Source: Bosea vaviloviae
Lineage (GTDB): Bacteria; Pseudomonadota; Alphaproteobacteria; Rhizobiales; Beijerinckiaceae
Length of the DNA stretch: 64,000 bases
Assembly (NCBI RefSeq): GCF_001741865.1
Contig: NZ_CP017147.1
Span: 4,083,001 to 4,147,000 of the forward strand
Reading direction: 5' to 3'
Within the stretch, counting starts at the first letter, position 1; each line of letters begins with the position of its first letter. The position numbers were made by a program, and so were the translations under genes. The notes below the pieces were generated by a model. That model was not told where the DNA came from and did no database searches. It was given only the letters and a program-made list of their open reading frames with translations. Shown one piece after another: positions 1-8,049 of the stretch.

Positions 1-1076
1 ATGCCACCGGGAGCCAGGCCGCCCCCCTCGATCAGCTTGCCCGTCGCGACCGGATCGCCGGCTGCATTGAGCACGTACTGGCGTAAGAAGACCTGGTGCG
101 AGGAGTGCGAGGTATAGGTCTGATTCTGATCCACGAAGGATGTCGTCGTGTTGACCGGCCCGACATCGTCGGGGGTCCCCATTATGCCGTCCGTTCCGGC
201 CGAAACCGTGGCTCGCGTCAGCACCATGAAATTGGTGGGGCTGCCGACGACGTAGAGCGGATCGTCGGGCTGAAGCGGAATGAACACCGTGCCGCTGCCG
301 CCCTTGTTGACGAGATCGAGCCCGTGGTCGAAGAACTGCCCGAAGAGGGTGAACCATGAGTTGAAGGGTGCCGACAGGCCCTCGTCCGGGGCGATATTGG
401 GCAAGTGGACGTTGTCCCCGTCCATCGCGATGCCGAACGGCTCAAGCGCGAGGTCGCGTACGTCACGTGCCGCCAGAAGGTTGGCCACGGTAACATCATG
501 GGCAGCCACGGCGGCGTCGCGAGCGGCGATCAAGGTGGGGTTCAGTGGATCGTCGTTGAAGGCAGCTACCGCCCCCTGCATCACCACGCGCGCCTGGTAC
601 TCGGCGTCGAAGGCCGGCTTGAAGGCGGTATAGATCGGCGTCACCAGGGCGAGATCAGCCATCGGGTCGGCGGAGCCGGCGCGTTCCAGCGCGGTCAGGA
701 CCGCCGCCGGGTTGGCCAGCGTCTGGTCCACGAGAAGGTTGGAGATCGTGCGAAGGCTCGAATCGAACACCATTGAGCCGGGAGCGTTCGAGGGATTGTA
801 GTTTGTCGCTGGGCCGGGAGGGCCGAACGGCGACGGCTCGGCCGACCTGTATTCCGGCGGCGCCAGCGCGGGGAACTGAATATCGGCTGCGCCCCACGCC
901 TCCTGATTGGGGAGCAGGTTGTTGTCGCGGCCATCGACCGTGCGCAATCCATAGCTGAGGGTATAGGCCGGGACTAGGCCCCCGGGCCCAAACAGCGGCT
1001 GACCGGCAGCATGCGCTTCTGCGATCTTGATCTGCGCGAGGATGAAGTCCAGATCGCTCCTGATGTAGGTTACCAT
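1..1076 (-). CDS. Animal-type haem peroxidase family protein (3' part outside window)
   Basis: The minus strand is open from an ATG at 1074-1076 to the window edge (358 codons), so this is the N-terminal part of a longer protein. It starts MVTYIRSDLDF without a signal peptide. Around residue 240 it carries GQFFDHGLDLVNKGG, which matches the distal-histidine region of the animal haem peroxidase fold (the G/W-QFxDHD motif), with FVDQNQTYTSHSSHQVFL further on, as in large secreted bacterial peroxidases. Such proteins often end in calcium-binding RTX repeats and leave by type I secretion; that end is not visible here. GGGGAA lies about 7 nt before the ATG. Family call is firm, substrate unknown. 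Confidence 0.8.
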   Translation of the reverse strand, partial: MVTYIRSDLDFILAQIKIAEAHAAGQPLFGPGGLVPAYTLSYGLRTVDGRDNNLLPNQEAWGAADIQFPALAPPEYRSAEPSPFGPPGPATNYNPSNAPGSMVFDSSLRTISNLLVDQTLANPAAVLTALERAGSADPMADLALVTPIYTAFKPAFDAEYQARVVMQGAVAAFNDDPLNPTLIAARDAAVAAHDVTVANLLAARDVRDLALEPFGIAMDGDNVHLPNIAPDEGLSAPFNSWFTLFGQFFDHGLDLVNKGGSGTVFIPLQPDDPLYVVGSPTNFMVLTRATVSAGTDGIMGTPDDVGPVNTTTSFVDQNQTYTSHSSHQVFLRQYVLNAAGDPVATGKLIEGGGLAPGG

Positions 1077-1552
1077 CGTACTTTCCCCAATGTTATGAAC
1101 ACCAAGCGCAACTTCGCGCAAAATGAGTTTTTAGCGGAGCATCTCAACGCTGCATTTTCTCGAACTGAGCTCCGAACGACTCAGGACAGGACGAATAGAC
1201 CGCAATGCGACGCTTATGATCTCAGCGAGGATCATTGTACTGGGGTGTGTTTGTTCATAGATCGGAAGGTCCAGCCAAAGCGCGAGACTTTGGTCCGTAC
1301 TCGCAGGCGACCTTTTTCGGCTCGATGCGAAGTTCGGCAGGCTCGACAACACGTCATGTTGCGCTGCGAAATCGCAATCGCAATAAACCGCGTCCCAAGA
1401 CATGATCGCGGCGCTATGTCAGCACGCTGCCGGGCAAAGCGTATCAATGCTATCGTCCGCATGCCGCCATTTCATTCCGCTTTGTTGTAGGTTTCGTCCC
1501 AGATTCGCTGAGTGAATGATTGTTAGGTCTGCGGCCACAAAATGGATCAGAG
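1077..1552. other. Intergenic region between peroxidase and histidine kinase
   Basis: About 475 bases separate the divergent peroxidase and kinase genes. No reading frame here has convincing codon use or a ribosome site. It must hold both promoters, but I could not pick a clear -35/-10 pair. Confidence 0.4.
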
Positions 1553-3043
1553 ATGGGCAAGCCTACTGACGGAAAGCTCGAAAAAACCCCGGTGACCGTA
1601 GGCGAACGCGGGCAAGCGGCTTCAAGTGTTCGAAAGCTTGCGCGCTGGCTGGCGATGCTGAGCTCAATTGCGACGCCCTGGCGCGCCCTCAGCTTGGAGC
1701 GCAAATTCTTACTCACTGCTACGCTAGCAATCGTTTTATCGATGATGACGTTAGGTTACTGGGTCGAAAAACGAATCCGCGTGGGTTGGATTCAGGGCAT
1801 GGCGGAGACTGGCGCTCTCTATCTCGAGGGCTTTCTGGCGCATCATGTCCAGACGCTCGAAAATTCCCGGATCTTGCCCGCAGCGAGCCGAACCGAGATC
1901 CAAAATTTGCTGTCCGATACCCGCCTTGGCAATCGGGTCGCGATTATAAAGCTTTGGGACCTCGATGGAAATCTTATATACAGTACGAACAATTCAGATT
2001 CGCACGAGAAACTTCATAGCGGCTACATCGAGCGTATTAAAGGCGGGGAAGTTGTTGTCGATGAGAATACTGATGATCATATTTCAGAATTAAGATCTAT
2101 TAATATTACTCCGAGGCTGATTGAAATTTACGCTCCGATTTACAAAAGAAATTCCAATAATATAATAGCTATCGGAGAATTCTATGAGTATGATAAATTT
2201 TTAAAAAGCGAGATAAAAAGTGTAAAATATGGAACATGGTTCTTGATATTTAATGTTTCAGTTATAATTATTGTGCTTTTACATATAATCGTAAGTAAAA
2301 CTGGCAAGACTATCGGAGACCAACGAGAATTGTTGGAATCCAATTTTGCTCGCGCGGCCGAATTGGCAAAGCGAAACAACGCCTTGCGGCGCGCAGCAGA
2401 CCGCGCTCGGCTGAATGCGACGGTCTTGAACGAAACATATCTCGCCAGCGTTGGCGCGGATATCCATGACGGGCCCATTCAGATTCTTAGCTTGATGATG
2501 CTCAAACTGCCTGATGCCACCCCGAACGCAACTCGACTTGACGAGCTGGGCATGGTGCGGAGGGATCTGGAGCCCCTGATCCAGCAAACGCTTGCAGATC
2601 TGCGTAATCTCTCCGCTGGGCTGGTGCTTCCCGAGGTCGAGAATCTATCCCCGACGGAGACGATAGATCTGGCGATCACCCGGCACGAACACCAGACGGG
2701 AACCATGGTCCTGCGCGATCTCGAGGATTTACCCGAGCGCGTCTCGCGCGCCATCCGGGTCTGCGCTTATCGCGTTGTTCAAGAGGCCCTCAACAATTCC
2801 TACAAACATGCAGGAGGCCAAGGGCAGCGGGTGTCGGCGCGTCTCACCGGCAAGATGCTGGAGATCGTGGTGACCGATACTGGCATCGGTCCGACGTTGC
2901 AACGCCACTATCCCGCGCGCAGCACGAAGCTCGGTTTGCAAGGCATGGACAGTCGCGTCAGGGCGCTCCGCGGCAGCCTGATCATCGCACGGCTGGACAA
3001 CGGCGGGACCGAAGTTCGAGCAACTCTGCCGGTGCGTTCCTAA
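1553..3043 (+). CDS. Membrane sensor histidine kinase, NarX/DegS type (HisKA_3)
   Basis: This predicted inner-membrane kinase of about 496 residues should pass phosphate to a NarL-type regulator. It has two membrane segments (about 52-70 and 229-247) around a 155-residue sensor region. The dimerisation helix carries the HisKA_3 H-box HDGPIQ (His near 305). The HATPase domain follows, with an N-box (VVQEALNNSYKHAGG) and a G-box (VTDTGIG). I chose the ATG at 1553; a TTG at 1520 would add 11 residues. The gene converges on the response regulator at 3051-3737, 7 bases away, which is the likely partner. The sensor and TM2 part (about 2040-2310) is clearly richer in A+T than the rest. The signal sensed is not evident. 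Confidence 0.88.
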   Translation: MGKPTDGKLEKTPVTVGERGQAASSVRKLARWLAMLSSIATPWRALSLERKFLLTATLAIVLSMMTLGYWVEKRIRVGWIQGMAETGALYLEGFLAHHVQTLENSRILPAASRTEIQNLLSDTRLGNRVAIIKLWDLDGNLIYSTNNSDSHEKLHSGYIERIKGGEVVVDENTDDHISELRSINITPRLIEIYAPIYKRNSNNIIAIGEFYEYDKFLKSEIKSVKYGTWFLIFNVSVIIIVLLHIIVSKTGKTIGDQRELLESNFARAAELAKRNNALRRAADRARLNATVLNETYLASVGADIHDGPIQILSLMMLKLPDATPNATRLDELGMVRRDLEPLIQQTLADLRNLSAGLVLPEVENLSPTETIDLAITRHEHQTGTMVLRDLEDLPERVSRAIRVCAYRVVQEALNNSYKHAGGQGQRVSARLTGKMLEIVVTDTGIGPTLQRHYPARSTKLGLQGMDSRVRALRGSLIIARLDNGGTEVRATLPVRS

Positions 3044-3050
3044 GACCGGC

Positions 3051-3737
3051 TTATATCGACTTCTGCGGCCGCGGCGAAACGCGCATGCCCTCAAAAGCTG
3101 TGGGATTGAGCCTCTGCGCTGCGATCACCACTTCCAATCTATTGCGTGCCTTCAGCTTCTGCATGAGCAGCGTCATATAGCCCTTCACGGTCTTCTCGCT
3201 AAGCGACAATGCGCTGGCAATTTCTCGGTTCTGCTTGCCGCACAGAAGCAGCCTGACGATCTGATCCTCCCGAACGCTAAGCTTTGCGCTCTGCGCTGCC
3301 TGTCTGTCCAGCGCCTTGCCCTGCAAGGCGCTGATCACTTTGGCGGCAAAGCAGGGAGTAATGTAAATCTCGCCTCGACACGTCGCCTCGATAGCCTTGA
3401 TGAGGTCATCGGCGCTGCTGCCTTTCAAGACATAGGCCTTGGCGCCAGCCTCGAGAGCCTGAATGGCATGGTCCGTGTTCGTCGAGGCCGTGAATACGAC
3501 AATTTTCATATCCGGCGCTGTTTGTGCCGCATCCTTAATCGCCCGAAATGCATCTCCCGGCATATTCAGATCGACTATCATCGCGTCCGGTCGGTGTTTT
3601 TCTGTAATCGAATAGATATCGCTCGCATCTGATCCGGCTGCGGTCAACGAAAACCCGACTTTGCGCTGCATAAGTGCCACAAGACCTTCCATTAAGAGTG
3701 GATGGTCGTCGACAACCGCGATCGATATTTTTCTCAT
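3051..3737 (-). CDS. LuxR/NarL-family response regulator
   Basis: The 228-residue product has a receiver domain with the acidic pair D10-D11, phospho-acceptor D56 (VDLNMPG) and the conserved lysine in AKAYVLKG. A C-terminal LuxR/GerE helix-turn-helix follows (LSVREDQIVRLLLCG, then SLSEKTVKGYMTLLMQKL). It should bind DNA when phosphorylated. The gene faces the HisKA_3 kinase at 1553-3043 tail to tail, an unusual arrangement for a cognate pair, though the subfamilies match. Target genes are unknown; mntH starts 236 bases beyond its 5' end on the other strand. Confidence 0.9.
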   Translation of the reverse strand: MRKISIAVVDDHPLLMEGLVALMQRKVGFSLTAAGSDASDIYSITEKHRPDAMIVDLNMPGDAFRAIKDAAQTAPDMKIVVFTASTNTDHAIQALEAGAKAYVLKGSSADDLIKAIEATCRGEIYITPCFAAKVISALQGKALDRQAAQSAKLSVREDQIVRLLLCGKQNREIASALSLSEKTVKGYMTLLMQKLKARNRLEVVIAAQRLNPTAFEGMRVSPRPQKSI

Positions 3738-3879
3738 CGCCCCCTCGGCGTTTTAGCTTTCATTGATGGTGCCGTATTTATGAGCAACTGTAAATATGGT
3801 GTTGAACGGCGGCTTAATTGTCCAGCTCGGTGGGAATGCGCCACGAAGTACCTCTTTATTGCCATTGGCTACCTCAGAG

Positions 3880-3900
3880 TAACAAGAATTAAACTTGTTA
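3880..3900. promoter_or_regulatory. AT-rich palindrome in the mntH leader
   Basis: TAACAAG and CTTGTTA form a perfect 7-bp inverted repeat around AATTAAA, 73-93 bases upstream of the mntH ATG. The position suits a repressor site such as a Mur/MntR-type operator, but it does not match a consensus I can name. Confidence 0.35.
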
Positions 3901-3972
3901 ATCTTGAAGCCTGGCATAGGCTGTTGTTGTTGCGCTATGTTTCCATGCCGCAACGCCGAGACCAGCGGATTC

Positions 3973-5319
3973 ATGACGGCGAATATTGACCATCGGCCGA
4001 GAAAAATCGGTTGGCAACGCGCCCCGCGCGAACCTTCGCTTGTCGAAGCCTTCGCCTCGGTGCCGTTGGCCCCCGGAGCGACATCGTGGCGTAGGTTTCT
4101 CGCCTTTCTGGGCCCCGGATACCTTGTCGCCGTGGGCTATATGGACCCTGGAAACTGGGCGACGGCGGTCGCCGGAGGATCCCGCTTCGGCTATGCGCTT
4201 CTCTTCGTTGCTTTGCTTTCGAATGTCATGGCGATCGTCCTGCAAGCGCTTTGCGCCAGGCTCGCGATTGCGACCGGCCGCGATCTTGCGCAGGCCTGCC
4301 GGGACGCCTATCCGCCCTGGATCAGCGTACCTCTTTGGGTGCTGGCGGAACTGGCGATTTGCGCGACCGACCTCGCCGAGGTGCTTGGAACAGCGATCGC
4401 GCTCAATCTGCTCTTCGGCCTGCCGATCGAGATCGGCGTGGTACTGACCGCGCTCGACGTTTTCGTCGTGCTTTGGCTACAGAACAAGGGCATTCGCTGG
4501 ATCGAGGCTTTCATCATCACACTGCTTGGCGTGGTTGCCATTTCCTTCGCCATCCAACTGGCCATGGCGAATCCGGACTGGCGCGGAGTGCTAGGCGGCT
4601 TTGCCCCAAGCCGCGTGATCCTGACCGACCCCGATATGCTTTATCTGGCGCTCGGCATCATCGGCGCAACCGTCATGCCGCATAACCTTTATCTCCATTC
4701 GGGCATTGTCCAGACTCGCGCCTACGGCCGCGAGGAGCGCGACCTCCGCGAGGCACTTCGCTTCGCGACGATCGATTCCAGCGCCGCCTTGCTCTTCGCC
4801 TTTCTCGTCAACGCCTCGCTGCTCATCGTCGCTGCGGCGACATTCCACTCCGCCGGCCAGACCCAAGTGACCGAGTTGGAGCAGGCCTATAAGATCCTTA
4901 CGCCGCTTCTGAACAGCGCAACTGCGCCGACACTCTTTGCGATCGCGCTCCTGTGCTGCGGCATTAACGCCAGCGTGACGGCGACCATGGCCGGGCAGAT
5001 CGTGATGGAGGGCTTCATCGAGATCCGCTTGCCAACATGGCTGCGGCGCCTGGTAACCCGCCTCGTCGCCATTCTGCCCGCAGTGATAGTGCTGCAATTT
5101 TACGGCAATACCCGCACCACGGACCTCCTGATCTTGAGCCAGGTCGTATTGGCCCTGCAATTGCCGTTCGCAGTGACGCCGCTGGTGTTGCTAACAGCTT
5201 CACGCAAGAAGATGGGGGCTCTCGCACCGCCGCTCTGGCAGACAGGGCTGGCCAGCGCGATAGCGGTTATGCTGATCGCGCTCAATCTGACGCTTGTCAC
5301 GGGCATGGTGTTGCGGTGA
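3973..5319 (+). CDS. mntH: Nramp-family divalent metal (Mn2+/Fe2+) importer MntH
   Basis: This inner-membrane transporter of 448 residues brings in manganese or iron with protons. The first transmembrane helix carries the Nramp metal motif DPGN ([14 protein letters not shown]) and helix 6 carries [10 protein letters not shown], the second metal-binding motif. About eleven hydrophobic segments follow in the usual spacing and the length is typical. I took the ATG at 3973, which gives a normal hydrophilic N-terminus; a TTG at 3895 would add an unlikely Cys-rich stretch. The gene stands alone, and the leader contains an inverted repeat at 3880-3900. A role in manganese or iron homeostasis is known for the family; exact metal preference cannot be read here. 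Confidence 0.93.
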   Translation: MTANIDHRPRKIGWQRAPREPSLVEAFASVPLAPGATSWRRFLAFLGPGYLVAVGYMDPGNWATAVAGGSRFGYALLFVALLSNVMAIVLQALCARLAIATGRDLAQACRDAYPPWISVPLWVLAELAICATDLAEVLGTAIALNLLFGLPIEIGVVLTALDVFVVLWLQNKGIRWIEAFIITLLGVVAISFAIQLAMANPDWRGVLGGFAPSRVILTDPDMLYLALGIIGATVMPHNLYLHSGIVQTRAYGREERDLREALRFATIDSSAALLFAFLVNASLLIVAAATFHSAGQTQVTELEQAYKILTPLLNSATAPTLFAIALLCCGINASVTATMAGQIVMEGFIEIRLPTWLRRLVTRLVAILPAVIVLQFYGNTRTTDLLILSQVVLALQLPFAVTPLVLLTASRKKMGALAPPLWQTGLASAIAVMLIALNLTLVTGMVLR

Positions 5320-5454
5320 TACGCACTGCCCTCCCGGAAAAACCGGCTCATCCGGCGGGAGTGGACCGATATCAATCAGGTCGAGCTTTTGAACCGGGTC
5401 GTGTTTCAGACATCAACCAGGTTGGGAAGCGACGGCCCGGCGCTCTGAACTTTG

Positions 5455-6040
5455 CAATCGATCAGCGGAAGAACTCTGCCATACGCGCAGCCTGCCGAGG
5501 GCTGGTCGAAGCGTCCGCTCGAACTGTTCGGGATCGCCAAGGGGGTCGCAGCGGGCGCGGTGATCGACCGGCTGCTGGATCTGGTCCGGCTGCCGCGCAG
5601 CTATCGCACGCGCTATCCGCACCAGATGTCGGGCGGGGAGAAGCAGCGCATCGGCATTGCACGTGGCCTTGCGGGGCGGCCGCGATTCACCGTCTGCGAC
5701 GAGGCGGTCTCGGCGCTCGATGTGTCCGTTCAGGCCGCCGTGCTGAACCTGCTCTCCGATCTGCGGGCGCAGTTCGGCCTGTCCTATCTGTTCATCTCGC
5801 ACGATATCGGGGTGATCGCGCATATCTCCGACCGGATCGCGGTGATGTATCGTGGCGCCATCGCGCAGCAGGGCGAGGCGGCTCAGCTCCTGCGCGGCCC
5901 GCACCACCCCTATACGGCGTCGCTGCTGTCTGCCGTTCCTGTCGTGGGCACGGCAAGGTCGCAGGCTGGCAACCGCATCAGGCTGGCCGAGAACGCCATG
6001 GCTGCCCCCGGCGAAAAGGGCTGTTCCTTCGCCTCGCGCT
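5455..6040 (+). pseudogene. Truncated peptide/nickel-type ABC transporter ATPase
   Basis: The frame encodes the second half of a DppF/GsiA-like nucleotide-binding domain: the signature SGGEKQRIGIARGL, a Walker B that has drifted (FTVCDEAVSALD, where the family has P for the first A), the H-loop (LFISHD) and the start of the C-terminal oligopeptide domain (HHPYTASLLSAVP). The Walker A part is absent. At the other end homology stops at GCSFASRW, exactly where the dispersed repeat at 6041 begins. No permease or binding protein adjoins it. It cannot encode a working ATPase. The frame runs open for a further 1.2 kb only because it shadows minus-strand genes. Confidence 0.85.
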
Positions 6041-6140
6041 GGTTCCCCGCGCCTGTCTCATTCGTCACCGCCAGCTGGAAAGCCTGCGATGAACGGAGCT
6101 TTTCGATCGGGCGCTCGCGGCGAGCCGGACAGCCGTGGGA
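6041..6140 (+). repeat. Dispersed repeat, copy A
   Basis: These ~100 bases recur in inverted orientation at about 13578-13674 with roughly 90% identity by eye. Shared landmarks include GGAAAGCCTGCGATGAACGG and TTTTCGATCGGGCGCTCGCG. Copy A abuts and truncates the ABC ATPase relic. Confidence 0.8.
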
Positions 6141-6174
6141 CAAGCCCGACCATGACGAGAGTCTGCTGTTTACG

Positions 6175-6741
6175 TCAGGTGCAGACCCATTCGCGCACGG
6201 CACATTGCGTGCCTGTCCGCTCGCAGGCCTGCACGGCCTGATCTTCGGCCTCCCGGCGCGTCGGCGCCGCCTTTGCGCTCCAGGGCCTGACCCGGTCGCT
6301 CGTGATGCGGTCGCCCTTGCCTTTGGCCATGGCGAATTCCTGGGCCACGGCAGATTTTTGGGCCACGGCAGATTCTTGGGCCACGGCAGGCTCTTGGGCC
6401 ACGGCGAGCGCGCCACAGTGATGATAGGGAAACCCGGTGCGGTCATCATCGTCCCAATGGCGATGATTGCGGAAGACGCTCACGACGACGCAATCATCGC
6501 CTCCAGCCCGCCGGCAATGCTCGAGGGCCAGATCCGCCGCCTCTTGCCGCTTGTCGGCGCCCCAGAAGAAGCCGTGCTTCTCGTTGGCGCTCGCATAGGC
6601 GATCGCCGCCCAGATTCCGCTCTCCTTGGTCGGAGGCGGAACAGGCCCCTTGATCGGTCTGGCCGGCAGATCGGCCGCGCCGAGTTGCCCCGAACAGACG
6701 AAAAGCACGCCGATCGCGGCAATGGCAGAGCGGAGTGTCAT
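6175..6741 (-). CDS. DUF4189 exported protein with VAQE tandem repeats
   Basis: The 188-residue product begins with a signal peptide (RSAIAAIGVLFVCSGQLGAAD). The body fits DUF4189: an aromatic/Cys-containing block with WAAIAYASANEKHGFFWGA and CRRAGGDDCVVVSVF, and a second Cys pair near the C-terminus (AVQACERTGTQCAVREW). The domain is interrupted by four copies of a hexapeptide related to AVAQES, encoded by an 18-bp tandem repeat. The ATG at 6741 is preceded by AAGGAG at good spacing, which rules out longer starts. It is the last gene of the adhesin operon, 10 bases after its neighbour. Function is unknown; it should be periplasmic or secreted. Confidence 0.82.
   Translation of the reverse strand: MTLRSAIAAIGVLFVCSGQLGAADLPARPIKGPVPPPTKESGIWAAIAYASANEKHGFFWGADKRQEAADLALEHCRRAGGDDCVVVSVFRNHRHWDDDDRTGFPYHHCGALAVAQEPAVAQESAVAQKSAVAQEFAMAKGKGDRITSDRVRPWSAKAAPTRREAEDQAVQACERTGTQCAVREWVCT
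6335..6406 (-). repeat. Four 18-bp tandem repeats inside the DUF4189 gene
   Basis: Four head-to-tail 18-bp units built on TTGGGCCACGGCAG differ at one to four positions. The length is a multiple of three, so unit gain or loss keeps the frame and changes the number of AVAQxx hexapeptides. Confidence 0.9.
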
Positions 6742-6751
6742 CGCGAGCTCC

Positions 6752-7420
6752 TTACTGTCGCGCGGCCGAGGCCACGGAGACGACGACGCAGCCAGTCCCG
6801 GTCGGGAGCAGCAAGGCGTTTCCGCCATTATTGGCGAGGGCATAGACGGCGATCTGCCCGAGATTGCTGGCGAGCTTGCTGCCTTGCGGGAGAACCGCCG
6901 GAATCTCGGCGCATGAGGCGGAGAAGGGCGCCACCCGGACCATCGTGCCTTCGCAGGTCGATTGCGTCGGCGCGGCGAAAACCACGCCGGCGGCCGGCCC
7001 GCTATAGGCCTGGGTCGTGTAGCTCATGCCGACCAGGGCCTGCACCGCATGGCTGTCGGCGGATTGATTGTTCCACGACGACTGAACGTCGTATTTGGCG
7101 CCATTCGTCAGCAACTCGCCGAGAACGGGGAACACCGTGGAGCAGCTCTTCAAGCCCGCCTGCCTGGCGTGCTGCAGGAAGGGCGTTTCGGGGCGGGACC
7201 GGTCGGTCTTGTTCGTTTCCGCGATCGCCGGCTGCGAGATCAGGCCACGGATCGAGGCAAAGTTCATCGAGCCATAGGCAACTCCGCCCAGGGCTGTGAT
7301 GCCGATGACCGCATAGAGTGCGACCTTGACCCAGCTTCGCCTGGGCTCGATCACGGCGTCGCTGGAGCGATAGCCCTGCTGCCGCGACATGATCCGATCA
7401 TGAATGGATTGCTGATTCAT
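6752..7420 (-). CDS. Single-TM protein of unknown function in adhesin operon
   Basis: The product has 222 residues with a short cytoplasmic N-terminus (MNQQSIHDRIMSRQQGYRSS), one membrane segment (VALYAVIGITALGGVAYGSM, about residues 30-50) and a periplasmic domain with several cysteines (SCSTVF, STCEGT, SASCAE, TGCVVV) that could form disulfides. I do not recognise the family. The ATG at 7420 was chosen over an in-frame upstream start because AGGCGAT precedes it and it leaves a short gap after the ialB stop. It lies between the IalB and DUF4189 genes and probably acts with them at the envelope. Confidence 0.75.
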   Translation of the reverse strand: MNQQSIHDRIMSRQQGYRSSDAVIEPRRSWVKVALYAVIGITALGGVAYGSMNFASIRGLISQPAIAETNKTDRSRPETPFLQHARQAGLKSCSTVFPVLGELLTNGAKYDVQSSWNNQSADSHAVQALVGMSYTTQAYSGPAAGVVFAAPTQSTCEGTMVRVAPFSASCAEIPAVLPQGSKLASNLGQIAVYALANNGGNALLLPTGTGCVVVSVASAARQ

Positions 7421-7433
7421 CGGGATCGCCTGT

Positions 7434-8042
7434 TCATCTGATCGCCTCGACCGCTTTCGAGAGCCCTTTGAGGGTGGCGGCAAGCGTCACCGTCGCTCCG
7501 CTGGTCGTCTCATAAGAGACCTCCGGGATCGCGCTCTTCGCGATCTGCTCGCGCACCGCCGGCCCAACAGGCAGCATTCCGACGCAGACCGCGGCATTGC
7601 AGCCGTCGAGCTCAACCTTGACCGGATTGGCCTGGCCCTGAAACCGCAACGCGACCAGTCCGGGGTACTTCGCATCCGAGGTGGTACGCAGGATCATGTA
7701 GGGGTTGCCGTCCTTGGTGGCGGCGAGCGACCAGCTGAACGCCAGGCGACCGGCCGAATCCTCGATGGTCTGGGTCACGTTGCAGATCTTCTGCCGCGTC
7801 TGCAGGTTTTCGTCGCAGATCAAGGTCCAGTTTTCGAAGGGCTGAGTGATCCGGCGGTAGCTGCCCAGCTTCACATTGGGCGGCAAAGTCACGTCGGAGG
7901 GTTTGATCCGGTAATCGGAACCGGTCGGCTGCTGCCCGGCCGAGTGCTGGCCGGACAAGAGCAGGCAAATCATGGCCAACCCGCAAGTCATGGCCAAGCT
8001 CATGACCATGGCGGAAACGGATAGGGCGCGCCTGCCAGCCAT
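7434..8042 (-). CDS. Invasion-associated locus B (IalB) family protein
   Basis: This 202-residue exported protein has an N-terminal signal segment (about residues 8-32) followed by the IalB domain: FENWTLICDEN, a CNVTQ motif and the paired-cysteine region GCNAAVCVGMLPVG. IalB proteins are periplasmic or envelope proteins widespread in Hyphomicrobiales, first linked to erythrocyte invasion in Bartonella, with an unknown biochemical role. The start codon lies 7 bases after the stop of the adhesin gene, so the two should be co-transcribed. Placement after a trimeric adhesin suggests help in its export or assembly, which is inference. Confidence 0.85.
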   Translation of the reverse strand: MAGRRALSVSAMVMSLAMTCGLAMICLLLSGQHSAGQQPTGSDYRIKPSDVTLPPNVKLGSYRRITQPFENWTLICDENLQTRQKICNVTQTIEDSAGRLAFSWSLAATKDGNPYMILRTTSDAKYPGLVALRFQGQANPVKVELDGCNAAVCVGMLPVGPAVREQIAKSAIPEVSYETTSGATVTLAATLKGLSKAVEAIR

Positions 8043-8049
8043 GCCGCCC

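Noticed and set aside
3753..3974. Possible 73-codon minus-strand gene before mntH
   Set aside because: It overlaps the mntH leader and palindrome and lacks a ribosome site.
5452..7299. A 615-codon plus-strand frame
   Set aside because: Only the first ~195 codons are ABC ATPase; the rest runs antisense to the DUF4189 and one-TM genes.
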